Below, piece after piece: positions 51,033 through 59,426 of a stretch of 59,426 nt of DNA (its first letter is position 1; every line of letters starts with the position of its first letter). Origin of the DNA: Phycisphaerales bacterium (GTDB lineage: Bacteria; Planctomycetota; Phycisphaerae; Phycisphaerales; UBA1924); NCBI GenBank assembly GCA_019750095.1, contig JAIEOW010000090.1:1-59426 (forward strand), read 5' to 3'. The notes beneath the pieces are model-generated. The model saw only the letters and a program-made list of their open reading frames with translations, was not told the origin of the DNA and made no database searches. The position numbers and the translations under genes were made by a program.

Positions 51033-52604
51033 ATGATCACCCGCTTCCTTCCCGCCAACTCTCTTCGAGCCGCGATCTGCTCACTCGCGGCTCTCGCGCT
51101 TGCACCGCAATCTCCGGCAACACCCGCTGCCGATGTTACCGATGTCACCAACGTCGCCGATTCGGCGGCCCAGCGCCTCGCCATGGGTGCGCCCGCGACG
51201 ACCGCACCGGATCAAGCCACCGCGCTGGAAAAGTACATCGCGCTCGATGACGGCGCGTTCACGTGGGAACTCGTCAAGTCGACGCGTATCGAGGGCGTCA
51301 TCTCCGGCTCTTGGCACGCCCTCCGCATGACCTCGCAGGTCTGGCGCACCAAGGACGAAGTCAACATCCCCGAGTGGACGCACTGGGTGTGCATCTGGGT
51401 GCCCGATCGGCTGGTGTCAGATAAGCCGATTCTCTTCATCGGCGGGGGGCGTCGCAGGAGCGAGCCGCCCGCCGCGCCACCGTTTGAGTTGCAGATGCTC
51501 GCCCCGGCAGGCGCGATCGCGGTCACGATCGACAACGTGCCCAACCAGCCCCTGCGTCTCAACGGCGACCCTGCCGATCGCAACGAAGACGCCCTCGTCG
51601 CCCGCACCTGGGTCAACGCCATCCAGACCGGCGACCCGACGTGGATCGCCCGCTTTCCGATGGTCAAGGCCGCGGTCAAGGCGATCGACACGACCGAGCA
51701 GTTCCTGGCCAGGCATCCGCAGGAGAAGCCATCGTTCAACGGAAAACAGCTGACCAAGGACTTCAAGCCCGGGCCGTTCCTCGTCGCCGGCGGCTCCAAG
51801 CGCGGCTGGACGACGTGGCTCACCGGTGCCGTGGACAAGCGCGTCGGCGCCATCGCTCCGCTGGTGATCGACGTGCTGGACCTGCCCGCGCAGATGCGCC
51901 ACCATCATGCCGTCTACGGCTTCTGGTCACCCGCGCTCAACGACTATGTCGAGACGGGATTCACCGATCGCTTTCTCAAAGCCGACGGCGCGGTCGATCC
52001 GGGCCTGGCCGCCGTGCTGGCTCACGACGATCCGGTGCACTGGTTGTCGCGCGTAGGGAGCAAGCCCAAGTACATCATCAACGCGACCGGCGACGAGTTC
52101 TTTCTGCCCGACAGCTCGCAGTTCTATGAGGGAAAGCTGCCGCAGCCGTGGATGCTGCGCTATCAGCCCAATTGCGGGCACGGCCTGAAGGATTCGAGCG
52201 CGGTGGCGGACCTGATCGCGTTCTATCGCGCGTGGACGGGGGGGGCGGGGGGGAGCGCGTTGCCCACGCTGAACTGGTCGGTCGAGCCGGCGGAGTCGGC
52301 GGGCGGGCTGCGCGTCAAGCTCACCTCTTCACGCGCTCCGACGGCCACCCGACTCTGGAGCGCAAAGACCGAGTCCGCCCGCGACTTCCGCTTCAACCAG
52401 ACCGGCAAGGCCTGGACGTCCACCGACCTCGCGCCCGCGAGCGCAGAACGCACGCTGCACGTGGCCGAGCTGCGCCCGCCGAACTCCGGATTCGCGGCGT
52501 ATTTCATCGAGTGCCAGTACGCCATGCCCGGCGGCCTGCCGCCGCTGACGCTGACCTCACGCGTGTTCGTGCTGCCCGATGGGCTTCCCGCCGCGAAGAA
52601 ATAG
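51033..52604 (+). CDS. PhoPQ-activated protein PqaA-like (secreted alpha/beta hydrolase fold)
   Basis: This protein matches the PhoPQ_related family: EWTHWVCIWVPDRLVSDKPILFIGGG, LMLAPAGAIAVTIDNVPNQPL, VAGGSKRGWTTWL with a G-x-S-K-x-G nucleophile-like elbow, and INATGDEFFLPDSSQFY plus NCGHGLKDS supplying a possible Asp and His. A signal peptide opens the protein (AAICSLAALALAPQSPATPA). In Salmonella pqaA is PhoPQ-regulated; its activity is not known, and many planctomycetes carry homologues. At 523 residues, it has a C-terminal beta-sandwich-like extension. It is a single gene on the plus strand after the accessory region. Confidence 0.85.
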   Translation: MITRFLPANSLRAAICSLAALALAPQSPATPAADVTDVTNVADSAAQRLAMGAPATTAPDQATALEKYIALDDGAFTWELVKSTRIEGVISGSWHALRMTSQVWRTKDEVNIPEWTHWVCIWVPDRLVSDKPILFIGGGRRRSEPPAAPPFELQMLAPAGAIAVTIDNVPNQPLRLNGDPADRNEDALVARTWVNAIQTGDPTWIARFPMVKAAVKAIDTTEQFLARHPQEKPSFNGKQLTKDFKPGPFLVAGGSKRGWTTWLTGAVDKRVGAIAPLVIDVLDLPAQMRHHHAVYGFWSPALNDYVETGFTDRFLKADGAVDPGLAAVLAHDDPVHWLSRVGSKPKYIINATGDEFFLPDSSQFYEGKLPQPWMLRYQPNCGHGLKDSSAVADLIAFYRAWTGGAGGSALPTLNWSVEPAESAGGLRVKLTSSRAPTATRLWSAKTESARDFRFNQTGKAWTSTDLAPASAERTLHVAELRPPNSGFAAYFIECQYAMPGGLPPLTLTSRVFVLPDGLPAAKK

Positions 52605-52664
52605 CCGGTCGGTCAAGTCTCGGTGGAGCGGTTCGGGCCGATGGCGTGGGCGTTATCATCTAGC

Positions 52665-53441
52665 ATGCCCGTGCTCCCCGTGGAAGCCATCGCCGCCCTG
52701 ATCGCCGTGGGCATTGTGTCCGCCCTGTTTGCCGCGGTCTTTGTCGGGCGCTGGCTCGGGGCGCGCCGCCAACGCGTCGAGGAAGCCGACGATCCGCACA
52801 TCGGCGTCGTGCAGGGGGCCATCCTCGCCCTGCTGGGTCTGCTGCTGGGCTTCAGTTTCTCTGGCGCCAGCGAGAGGTTTGTCCAGCGCCAGGACATCAT
52901 CGTCCGCGAGACCAGCGCGATCGGCACGGCGTATATGCGCTGCGATCTCTTCGCTCCGATTCACTCTGCAGCGATCCGTCAAGTCCTGCAGGAGTATGTC
53001 GACGCGAGGATCGACCTGTTCGAGGCCTCTGGGCGCGAGGCCTTGGCGACGAGCGAAGCCAAACGTCGCATCGATGATCTCCAAGATCGCCTCTGGCGCG
53101 CCGCCGCCGACGCGGCCCGCGAAACGCCGCAGTTCGCGGCGCTGATCGTCACGCCCGTGACCGAGGTGATCGATGCGTACGAACTGCGCACCGCCGCCAC
53201 GCGTCGGCACATTCCGATGCTGGTCATGGCCATCATGATCGCCTGCGCGATGGCCAGTCTCGGCTCCGTCGGCTATGTGATGGGGCTCTCCAAGCGATCG
53301 CTCCGCGGCCCCGTGGTGCTGCTGATCGTGCTGATCACCGCCGCGCTCTGGGTCACGATCGATCTGGACTTTGCCCGGCATGGGCTGATCCAGATTGATG
53401 CCAGGCCGCTGCTTGAACTTCGCGAGTCGATGAAGAACTGA
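52665..53441 (+). CDS. DUF4239/bestrophin-like membrane protein
   Basis: The 258-residue protein has four predicted membrane helices: residues 5-28 (PVEAIAALIAVGIVSALFAAV), 48-68 (GVVQGAILALLGLLLGFSFS), about 188-210 and 218-238. The segment LLGLLLGFSFSGASERFVQRQDIIVRETSAIGTA is the DUF4239 (bestrophin-like) hallmark. A helical domain sits between the helix pairs. Its function is unknown; a channel role is suggested for the family. The ATG at 52665 lacks a clear ribosome binding site; GTG 52623 is an alternative. It is 81 bases before the Cld-like gene. Confidence 0.78.
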   Translation: MPVLPVEAIAALIAVGIVSALFAAVFVGRWLGARRQRVEEADDPHIGVVQGAILALLGLLLGFSFSGASERFVQRQDIIVRETSAIGTAYMRCDLFAPIHSAAIRQVLQEYVDARIDLFEASGREALATSEAKRRIDDLQDRLWRAAADAARETPQFAALIVTPVTEVIDAYELRTAATRRHIPMLVMAIMIACAMASLGSVGYVMGLSKRSLRGPVVLLIVLITAALWVTIDLDFARHGLIQIDARPLLELRESMKN

Positions 53442-53522
53442 GTGCGTGCGCATGGCAAGGTCGGCAGAAACAACTGCTCGCTGTGCGTAACGACATCCGT
53501 GTCGTGGCATCCAAGTGGCCCG

Positions 53523-54083
53523 ATGGAATCACCTTCCCCGTCGCCCCTTGCCCATGCGCTCGTCGCCGGAACCACCGGCGAGTGGGCGATCACCAGCATT
53601 CGCCCCGTGGTCGGCGCGTCGCTCCCGAGGGCCCCGCGGCTGCAGTTCCTGCAAGGACAGGCACCAATGCAGCAGAACCCCGTCTGGGTGCTGCACGGCG
53701 TGACCAGCAACGTGCGATACATGACCGAGCACGAGCAGCACGCCGTCGCTCGTGTGCAGGCCGGGCTCGGAAGGCCGGAAGCAACGTGCGCCGCGCTCAT
53801 TCCGATCCGCAAGTCGCCAGAATGGTGGGCTCTGGCCCAGGATCAACGCCGCGAGATCATGCAGGAGCAATCTCGGCACTTCTCCATCGGCATGGAGTAT
53901 CTCCCCGCCATCGCGCGGCGATTGATCCACTGCCGCGACCACGGCGGGGAGTTCGACTTTCTGACCTGGTTTGAGTACGCACCCGAACACGAGGACGCCT
54001 TCGAGCACCTCGTCGGGCGATTGCGCGAGACACACGAGTGGTCGTATGTGGATCGCGAAGTCGACGTGCGCCTCTCGCGATAA
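53523..54083 (+). CDS. Chlorite-dismutase-like family protein
   Basis: This 186-residue protein resembles the Cld-like family that groups near, but is distinct from, HemQ: WVLHGVTSNVRYMTEHEQ, VQAGLGRPEATCAALIPIRKSPEWW, EQSRHFSIGMEYLPAIARRLI and EFDFLTWFEYAPEHEDAFEHL. Most of these are reported in this short variant of the fold. A His that could bind heme is in SRHFSIG. Whether it acts on heme is unknown. ATG 53523 (MESPSP) begins a natural N terminus; the frame reads back to 53442 without similarity. Confidence 0.75.
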   Translation: MESPSPSPLAHALVAGTTGEWAITSIRPVVGASLPRAPRLQFLQGQAPMQQNPVWVLHGVTSNVRYMTEHEQHAVARVQAGLGRPEATCAALIPIRKSPEWWALAQDQRREIMQEQSRHFSIGMEYLPAIARRLIHCRDHGGEFDFLTWFEYAPEHEDAFEHLVGRLRETHEWSYVDREVDVRLSR

Positions 54084-54111
54084 GCGGGCGTGAACGCCAT
54101 ATTCTTGCCGC

Positions 54112-54483
54112 ATGCCCCTTGCCGCCTCACCGACCCCCGAATCCGCCCGCGCCTTCGCTGACCGCTGGTACGCGGCGTGGAACGCACGCGACATCGAGGC
54201 GATCATGGCCTGCTACGAGCCGACCATCGAGCATTCCTCGCCGTTCATCAAGCGGTACAACAACACCGACGACAAGTGGCTCAAGGGTATTGATGCTGTG
54301 CGCGACTACTTTGCTCGCGCGCTGGTGCGCAACCCCACGCTGCAGTTTCATCCGAAGCATGTCGCCGTCGGGCTTGAAAGCGTGATTCTGGTGTACACGC
54401 GCATGAGCGGCGACCTCGCTGCCGAGGTCTTTGTGCTCTCTGAACGCGGGCTGATCATGCGTTCCATATCGCACTACGGCTGA
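54112..54483 (+). CDS. SnoaL/NTF2-like protein
   Basis: The 123-residue product has the cone-shaped NTF2-like fold: RAFADRWYAAWNARDIEAIMACYEPTIEH, then GIDAVRDYFARALVRNP and a strand-rich end (VAVGLESVILVYTRMSG). Such domains often act on small polycyclic or polar substrates, but many are of unknown role. It starts 28 bases after the Cld-like gene and ends eight bases before the YdeI-like gene, suggesting a small operon. Confidence 0.82.
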   Translation: MPLAASPTPESARAFADRWYAAWNARDIEAIMACYEPTIEHSSPFIKRYNNTDDKWLKGIDAVRDYFARALVRNPTLQFHPKHVAVGLESVILVYTRMSGDLAAEVFVLSERGLIMRSISHYG

Positions 54484-54491
54484 AGATCCGC

Positions 54492-55130
54492 ATGGCCAAG
54501 CGCATCACCACGCCCGCCCGCCCGAACACTCGCCCAGACCCGCGCCCGAAGCGTCCGCCACCCGTCGCCCCGGAGGTGCGCATCAAGGACCGCGCCGCGC
54601 TGCGAAGCTGGCTTACGACCAATCACGCAACCCACGGCCCGATCTGGCTCGTGTACGAGAAAAAGCGAGCCGACGGCCAGCGCGTCCTCACCTATGACGA
54701 CATCGTCGAAGAAGCCCTCTGCTTCGGCTGGATCGACAGCGTCGTCGGCCGCGTCGATGATCGCCACGCCAAGCTCTACTTTTCTCCGCGCAAACCCAAG
54801 AGCGTCTGGTCCGCGCTCAACAAGCGGCGCGTCGAGTCTCTCTCCGCCGCGGGGCTCATCACATCTGCGGGCCAGGCCAAGATTGATGCCGCCAAACATG
54901 ATGGCTCGTGGATCGCGCTCGATCAGGTTGAGGCACTCATCGTGCCCGACGATCTCGCTGCCGCTTTGATGAAGAACGCAGTCGCGGGCAAAAACTTCGC
55001 CGCCTTTCCCCCCGGTGCTCGCAAGAACATCCTCATCTGGATCGCCTCGGCGAAGCGAGCGGAGACACGCGAGCGTCGAATCAGCGAAGTGGTCCAACTC
55101 GCTGCCAAGAATGTGCGGGCACGTGGCTAG
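54492..55130 (+). CDS. YdeI/OmpD-associated family protein
   Basis: The YdeI family signature is WLTTNHATHGPIWLVYEKK, VLTYDDIVEEALCFGWIDS and LYFSPRKPKSVWSALNKRR, followed by the C-terminal helical part (SWIALDQVEALIVPDDLAAAL). YdeI proteins are linked to stress and bacteriocin resistance; the mechanism is unknown. The 212-residue length is typical. A Pro/Arg-rich leader of about 30 residues precedes the domain. Confidence 0.88.
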   Translation: MAKRITTPARPNTRPDPRPKRPPPVAPEVRIKDRAALRSWLTTNHATHGPIWLVYEKKRADGQRVLTYDDIVEEALCFGWIDSVVGRVDDRHAKLYFSPRKPKSVWSALNKRRVESLSAAGLITSAGQAKIDAAKHDGSWIALDQVEALIVPDDLAAALMKNAVAGKNFAAFPPGARKNILIWIASAKRAETRERRISEVVQLAAKNVRARG

Positions 55131-55202
55131 CGATCCGCCGCGATCGCGATCGAGCGCACCCACGCCGCGTATCCTCTGGGTTCACCCACCGCGGAGCGAT
55201 CC

Positions 55203-55661
55203 ATGTCCGACATCCACGTCTCCCTCCCCGTCAACGCCCCGCTCGATCGCCTCTTCGCGATCTGCGCCGACATCCCCGCCATTGTGCAGGTGATTCCGCA
55301 CATCGAACGCATCGAGGTGCTCCAGCGCTCACCCGCAGGCGGCATGGGCGTGGGGTTCAAGTGGAAAGAAACCCGCCGCGGCATGGGCAAGTCCGTCGCC
55401 GTCGAGTTTGCCATCACCGAGTTCAGCCCGCCGAACTCCATGGCGATCTCCTGCACCATGATGGGCATCGACATGGAGTTTCTGTACGCGTTCACGTCCA
55501 CCGGCCCATCGACCTGCATCGTCGATCTCCGCGGCATTCTGAAACCCAGCGGCATGGCCGGTCAGGTCATGGCCAAGATGATGTCCGGTGCCATGGCCAA
55601 AGGGCTTCGCAGCGACATGGAACTGATCAAGAAAGCCGCCGAGGCGCGTGCTGCTCAGTAA
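55203..55661 (+). CDS. SRPBCC-fold protein
   Basis: The 152-residue protein belongs to the START/SRPBCC superfamily of ligand-binding folds: ISVSLPVNAPLDRLFAICADIP-like start (DIHVSLPVNAPLDRLFAI), IVQVIPHIERIEVLQ, KWKETRRGMGKSVAVEFAIT and a C-terminal helix (MAKGLRSDMELIKKAAEA). The ligand is unknown. Its ATG at 55203 is 72 bases after the YdeI-like stop. It is convergent with the HicA-like gene. Confidence 0.82.
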   Translation: MSDIHVSLPVNAPLDRLFAICADIPAIVQVIPHIERIEVLQRSPAGGMGVGFKWKETRRGMGKSVAVEFAITEFSPPNSMAISCTMMGIDMEFLYAFTSTGPSTCIVDLRGILKPSGMAGQVMAKMMSGAMAKGLRSDMELIKKAAEARAAQ

Positions 55662-55676
55662 CGCGCTCCAACGCGA

Positions 55677-55943
55677 TCATTCCGATGTTCCCGGCGTCAC
55701 GCCCGCAGCTTCAAGAAAGTGCCGAAGCTGCGACACCTCGTCCCGCGACTCGATCTGTTTGGAATGCGGCACGTGGAACACGCGGTCCTGCCCGTTCAGC
55801 ACGAACCGCTCGCGCCCGCCCTGACTCGGCTCGGCCATTCCGCCCAGTGACTCGATCAGATGCCGCACGTCCTTCCACTTGATGTTCATGCTGACCGGAT
55901 GCGCAAAGATCTGCCGAAGCGTGCCTTCATGGTTGTGGCTCAT
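55677..55943 (-). CDS. Small HicA-like protein
   Basis: The 88-residue product resembles the HicA/YcfA double-stranded RNA-binding-like fold: NIKWKDVRHLIESLGG, GGRERFVLNGQDRVFHVPHS with the HxPH-type His, and EVSQLRHFLEAAGV. HicA toxins cleave mRNA, but no antitoxin gene is adjacent, so it may be a stand-alone member. ATG 55943 is used; the frame is open further upstream. The upstream gap to the divergent acetyltransferase is short. Confidence 0.5.
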   Translation of the reverse strand: MSHNHEGTLRQIFAHPVSMNIKWKDVRHLIESLGGMAEPSQGGRERFVLNGQDRVFHVPHSKQIESRDEVSQLRHFLEAAGVTPGTSE

Positions 55944-55999
55944 CGCGATTGCTCCCGTGCCTGGTGCTTCTTGCCAGCCCAACACACTATTCTGTGCCC

Positions 56000-56530
56000 A
56001 TGGCGATCACCATCCGTCCGGCCGTTCGTGCCGACATTCCAAAGATTCTGGGACTCATCCGAGCGCTTGCCGAGTACGAACGAGCACCTGATCAGGCCGT
56101 CGCCACTCCCGAGCTCATCGATCGCCACCTCTTCGGCGACTCCTTCTCCGCGCCGCACATCAATGGCGCTCCACGCCACGGCCCCGTCGCCGAATGCCTC
56201 ATCGGCGAGGTCGATGGCGTTCCCCAGGGCTTTGCGCTCTTCTTCCACAACTACTCGACCTGGACCGGCCGCGCCGGCATCTATCTCGAAGACCTCTTCG
56301 TCCGCCCCGAAGCACGAGGCCACGGCCTGGGCAAAGCCCTGCTCCTCCGCCTCGCGCGCATCGCCAACGACCGCGGCTGCGTCCGCATGGAATGGAACGT
56401 CCTCGACTGGAACACCCCAGCCCTCGACTTCTACCGTGCCCTCGGTGCGGAGCCGCTCTCTGAATGGACGATCCATCGTGTCAGCGGGCAAGCACTCGCC
56501 AAGCTCGCCGCGATGGACATGGCAAGATAG
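56000..56530 (+). CDS. GNAT-family N-acetyltransferase
   Basis: Acetyl-CoA-dependent transfer to an amine is predicted. The product is 176 residues: ITIRPAVRADIPKILGLIRALAEYE, the acetyl-CoA loop EDLFVRPEARGHGLGKALL (R/Q-x-x-G-x-G/A) and MEWNVLDWNTPALDFYRALGA with the conserved WN and FY. This pattern is close to the spermidine/diamine acetyltransferase sub-group. The ATG at 56000 is chosen; an upstream frame to 55949 overlaps the HicA-like gene region. Its end is near a partial hairpin repeat (56538-56562). Confidence 0.85.
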   Translation: MAITIRPAVRADIPKILGLIRALAEYERAPDQAVATPELIDRHLFGDSFSAPHINGAPRHGPVAECLIGEVDGVPQGFALFFHNYSTWTGRAGIYLEDLFVRPEARGHGLGKALLLRLARIANDRGCVRMEWNVLDWNTPALDFYRALGAEPLSEWTIHRVSGQALAKLAAMDMAR

Positions 56531-56537
56531 TGTCTTC

Positions 56538-56562
56538 GGGTGGCTCGCTCGTCCCGAACGCG
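56538..56562. repeat. Solitary partial copy of the tandem repeat unit
   Basis: The 25 bases match the core of the 31-bp array unit at 15507-15692 (GGGTGGC ... TCCC ... form) at 22 positions. It lies directly after the acetyltransferase stop, where the GT gene converges. Confidence 0.6.
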
Positions 56563-56584
56563 CATCAACATGCACGCGAACGCT

Positions 56585-57820
56585 CTAGCACGCGGGGCAA
56601 GGCCCTTCCTTCAATCCAGAGAGCCCCGCTGCAACGTTCATTGAGGCGACCTGCCCACCAGCGTCTTCACAAGCGGCTTCTCCCGCACGCGCTCCGGCCA
56701 TCGCCAGAACCTGCCGCGCCACCACCTCGGCCGCCGCCGGCGCACCCGCCGCCTGAGCCGCGATCCGCATCGCGTCCAGCCGCGGCCGATCCCGAATGAT
56801 CTCGCACGCCAGTGCGCCGGCCCGGCGCGGATCGGGCTCCAGCACCGCCGCGCCGACCTCCACAAGCCGCTGTGCGTTCCGCTCTTCTTGCCCCGGAATC
56901 GGCTTGAGCAGCACCATCGGCAGCCCGCGTGCGCTCGCCTCAGACGTGGTCAGCCCACCCGGCTTGCCGATCATGACATCCGCCACGGCCATCAGTTCGG
57001 GCATCTGCGTCGTGTATCCAAGCACATCGCAGCTCGGTCCATCACTTGAGCGCTCGCGCACCAGCGCGCTCAATCCACGCCGCAGCGCCTCGTTCTTCCC
57101 GCAGATCACCACGGCATGCACCCGGGTCGCGCTCTCCAGAATCGCCCGCAGCGCATCCTCCATGCCTCCAAGCCCCAGCCCGCCGCCCGAGAGCAGCACG
57201 ATCGGCCGATCGCTCGGCAGCCCGTGCTCGCGCAGTATGCCAGCCCGATCTCCAGCCACCGAGAACCGCGGATTGATCGGAATGCCCGTCACTCGCACGC
57301 GCTCCGCCGCCATCCCCGCATCGATCGCCGCCTGCCGCGCTGTCTCTGAAGCGACCAGCGTCAAATCCGCATGCGGCACAAGCCACACACCATGCGGATG
57401 CTGATCCGTCACGCACACCACTAGCGGCGCACGCAGCCGCCCCTCGGCCCGTGCCCATGACAACACCCGCGCGCACAGAAAGTGCGTCGTCACCACCACA
57501 TCCGCACTCTGAATCATCGGATGACGCACCAGCCCCCGCATCGCCGCATTCTCAACCGCATGCCCCAGCCCGCGCCGGGTCACATACTCATCCGTCGCGT
57601 CATACAGCCGCCCCGCGAGCGCGGGCGCGTGCGCAATCGCCCGCAGATATCCATCCCGATACGCCATCGTGAACCATCGCGGCGCAAGGTCCAGCGCCTC
57701 GATCAGGTTGATCTCCAGTGTCGAGTCCAGCGCCGAAAGGCCAAGCCACACGGCCTTCGCCGCCATCGTGTGCCCGCAACCCACCGCCGCCGTGCACAGC
57801 GTCACGCGCGTCGGCCTCAT
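56585..57820 (-). CDS. MGDG-synthase/MurG-like glycosyltransferase
   Basis: This is a GT28-family transferase, by resemblance to diacylglycerol glucosyltransferase: an N-terminal domain with VGCGHTMAAKAVWLGLSAL and VVTTHFLCARVLSW, LVVCVTDQHPHGVWLVPHADL (the TDxxxH-W motif) and RVTGIPINPRFS, then a C-terminal UDP-sugar domain with PIVLLSGGGLGLGG, VLGYTTQMPELMAVADVMIGKPGGLTTSEA and the KPIPGQEERNA loop. UgtP, MGDG synthase and MurG share this plan; the acceptor cannot be identified. The last 20 residues extend beyond the family. Its start overlaps the LpxH-like stop (ATGA), so both are co-translated. Confidence 0.83.
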   Translation of the reverse strand: MRPTRVTLCTAAVGCGHTMAAKAVWLGLSALDSTLEINLIEALDLAPRWFTMAYRDGYLRAIAHAPALAGRLYDATDEYVTRRGLGHAVENAAMRGLVRHPMIQSADVVVTTHFLCARVLSWARAEGRLRAPLVVCVTDQHPHGVWLVPHADLTLVASETARQAAIDAGMAAERVRVTGIPINPRFSVAGDRAGILREHGLPSDRPIVLLSGGGLGLGGMEDALRAILESATRVHAVVICGKNEALRRGLSALVRERSSDGPSCDVLGYTTQMPELMAVADVMIGKPGGLTTSEASARGLPMVLLKPIPGQEERNAQRLVEVGAAVLEPDPRRAGALACEIIRDRPRLDAMRIAAQAAGAPAAAEVVARQVLAMAGARAGEAACEDAGGQVASMNVAAGLSGLKEGPCPAC

Positions 57821-58641
57821 GCCATGACCTCCACCGCCATCTGCGGCAGCTCAAACGGCACATCATCCGTCTTATCGTGCACCACTTCGATTCCGCGTTC
57901 GATCATCAGCTTCTCGACGTCCACCAGCTCCAGCCGCCCGTCGGCATGCTCCACCAGCGCGCTGCACCGCTCGATCCAGTCGCCGCAGTTTGCGTACAGC
58001 ACACCATCAACGTCGCGCAGCGCGGGCTGATGGATGTGCCCGCAGACCACGCCATCCATGCCGCGTCGGCGTGCCTCAGCGAGCAGCGCCTGCTCAAAGT
58101 TCGACATGAACGAGCACGCCCCCTTGACCTTCTTCTTGATCGCGTGGCTGAAGCTCCATTTGCGCAGCCCCACGCTCGTCCGCAGCAAGTTCACCAGCCG
58201 GTTCAGCATCACCAGCCGGTCATACGCCCACCCGCCCAGGATCGAGATGAACCGCCCGTTCTGCACCACAAGGTCGTACTCATCGCCGTGCGTGATCAGC
58301 AGCGATTTGCCGTCGGCCGTCCGATGCACCGCCTGCAACGCGATCCGCACGCCGCCAAAGTCCAGCCCCGCATACTGCCGCACCGCATCGTCGTGGTTGC
58401 CAGGAATGAACACCACATGCGTCCCACGCTTGGCGTGCTTCAGCACACGCCGCACCACGTGGTTGTGCGCCGCTGGCCAGTGCACCTTCGAGCGCATCGC
58501 CCACAGGTCGATGGCATCGCCCACCAGGTACAGCCGCTCACATCGCACGTGCTTCAGAAACGCCGAAAGCTCATCGGCCCGCGCTCCGCGCATGCCAAGG
58601 TGCGTGTCGCTGATGAACACCGTTCGATAGTCCAAGGTCAT
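57817..58641 (-). CDS. LpxH-like metallophosphoesterase
   Basis: The calcineurin-like metal site is complete: VFISDTHLGMRG (D-x-H), YLVGDAIDLWAM (GD), VVFIPGNHDD (GNHD), LLITHGDEYD (H) and GVVCGHIHQPALR (GHxH). This order and the YxHGDEYDL segment resemble the UDP-2,3-diacylglucosamine pyrophosphatase LpxH/LpxI-type phosphoesterases. A Lys-rich insert (AIKKKVKGACSF) lies between. GGGAG is six bases upstream of ATG 58641, so the upstream frame to 58731 is discarded. It precedes the glycosyltransferase; together they hint at lipid or envelope glycolipid metabolism. Confidence 0.8.
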   Translation of the reverse strand: MTLDYRTVFISDTHLGMRGARADELSAFLKHVRCERLYLVGDAIDLWAMRSKVHWPAAHNHVVRRVLKHAKRGTHVVFIPGNHDDAVRQYAGLDFGGVRIALQAVHRTADGKSLLITHGDEYDLVVQNGRFISILGGWAYDRLVMLNRLVNLLRTSVGLRKWSFSHAIKKKVKGACSFMSNFEQALLAEARRRGMDGVVCGHIHQPALRDVDGVLYANCGDWIERCSALVEHADGRLELVDVEKLMIERGIEVVHDKTDDVPFELPQMAVEVMA

Positions 58642-58870
58642 GCGCGCTCCCTGCGATAGAGGCCTTGGGAAAACACATCCGTTCCTACTCCACTCGACGC
58701 CGAGCGGTTCGTCTATTGTGCCATGGCTCATCGCCCCCAGCGGACCACTTTGTCGGATCTCACAGAGGTCTCACGCGATCTGAATGTGATCTTGACACTC
58801 GATTGCCCATTCCCCCCGTCCTGACAGGTTTTCGGCCGTTTGATCCAACACGCTCGCAACCGCCCGCTCC

Positions 58871-59426
58871 ATGCTCGATCCCACCTTCCAAGAACTCCGC
58901 ATTCCGGGCGATATCGACTCCGCCGGTTTCGCCTATGGCCAGGCATGCCGCCACCTCCTGCTCCCCGCTCGCCGCGATCCCTACCTCCGCGAGATGATGC
59001 GCATCAATCGCACCGACCCTGATCACCTCGCATCAAGTGCCGCACGCTGGGCGGCACGACTCCCCGATCACTATCAGCGTCAGATCGCTGCCATGGCCGA
59101 AGGCGCGGGCGTCAGTACCGGCACTCTGCGCGAATGGCTCTACGCCGACATCGCCGCCCCGCGCCCCGGCAACGCCGACGCCCCGCCCGCCGAACTCCTT
59201 TCCCCAGCGCAACTCATCGGCGAACGTGGCCCCATGTGCACCGGACTCGTCGTCTGGAACGACCATCGCCCCTGGGTCGGCCGCAACTGCGATTGGTACG
59301 CCCAGACCCTCTGGCGCGGCACCGCCGCCGTCTTTCACAGCGTCCCACACCGCATCCCCTGCGTCGCCGTCGGCATCATGGGCGATATCGACGCCGACAC
59401 CGGCATGAACGCCGAGGGGCTCTGGC
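58871..59426 (+). CDS. C45-type Ntn-hydrolase, 3' end outside window
   Basis: The first 185 residues are visible; the frame is open at the end of the window. The start is ATG 58871. The N-terminal 115 residues are helical (FAYGQACRHLL, DHYQRQIAAMAEGAGVSTG), as in the propeptide of acyl-CoA:6-aminopenicillanate acyltransferase-like (AAT, C45) proteins. ERGPMCTGLVVWNDHRPWVGRNCDWY then gives the self-processing Cys and the RN-x-D motif of this family. These enzymes hydrolyse linear amides; the substrate is not known. The intergenic gap to the LpxH-like gene has no evident promoter beyond A/T-poor sequence. Confidence 0.7.
   Translation, partial: MLDPTFQELRIPGDIDSAGFAYGQACRHLLLPARRDPYLREMMRINRTDPDHLASSAARWAARLPDHYQRQIAAMAEGAGVSTGTLREWLYADIAAPRPGNADAPPAELLSPAQLIGERGPMCTGLVVWNDHRPWVGRNCDWYAQTLWRGTAAVFHSVPHRIPCVAVGIMGDIDADTGMNAEGLW

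Overview
The window looks like a stretch of chromosome from a GC-rich planctomycete, most probably class Phycisphaerae. Two secreted proteins (27673-30084 and 37362-39101) end in the short cysteine-bounded dockerin-like module (CPAD-x-N/D-x-DG ... WF-x-GC) that I associate with that group. The short zinc ribbon CxxCGY-x(n)-CPECG recurs on unrelated membrane and enzyme genes. Intergenic DNA carries hairpin repeats of the 'GGTGGCAC...TCCC...GTG' type, and the hexamer CGATCG is very frequent. The assignment comes from reading motifs; no database search was made.

Layout. 1-3281 (+): RNase HII-like fragment, ribD, pgl and an RluA-type pseudouridine synthase, tightly packed. 3531-6819: hemW (-), an FHA protein (+) and an M42 peptidase (-). 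6937-11427 (+): ygfZ-like, SDR, a zinc-ribbon/mannose-6-phosphate isomerase fusion and a membrane protein. 11527-17551 (-): a run of five genes, in transcription order coaX, an MnmE-like GTPase, a TPR/YfgM-like protein, a second pseudouridine synthase and a lipoprotein beta-propeller; it is interrupted by a 31-bp tandem array and a hairpin repeat. 17740-24019 (+): a conserved unknown, a very large secretin, and a STAS plus HATPase partner-switching pair. 24211-26848 (+): an Fe-S assembly operon iscS-iscU-iscA, split by a four-helix-bundle gene inside a pair of 31-bp inverted repeats. 26965-30084 (+): an ACT protein and a Kelch/dockerin-like protein. 30235-41575: M28 peptidase, epimerase, RNase R, secreted alpha-amylase, a second dockerin-like protein, a DinB-like protein and an MFS exporter. 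41925-45131: an HPF-like protein, two epimerases and a PH-like membrane protein. 45208-47820: a TPP riboswitch, an unknown ORF and thiC. 47844-50771: three accessory, immunity-like genes, next to a duplicated thiC tail. 51033-56530: a PqaA-like protein and a series of small housekeeping or stress genes. 56585-58641 (-): an LpxH-like phosphoesterase and an MGDG-synthase-like glycosyltransferase. 58871-end (+): a C45-type Ntn hydrolase, cut by the window edge.

Most likely to reward follow-up are: (1) the inverted-repeat-bounded four-helix-bundle element inside the isc operon and a gene-less look-alike at 17583-17727; (2) the unknown ORF between the TPP riboswitch and thiC, whose ribosome binding site lies inside the riboswitch's conserved 3' segment; (3) the thiC-tail direct repeat bracketing a DUF6891-like gene; and (4) the family of two-armed hairpin repeats, one member of which has become a six-copy tandem array.
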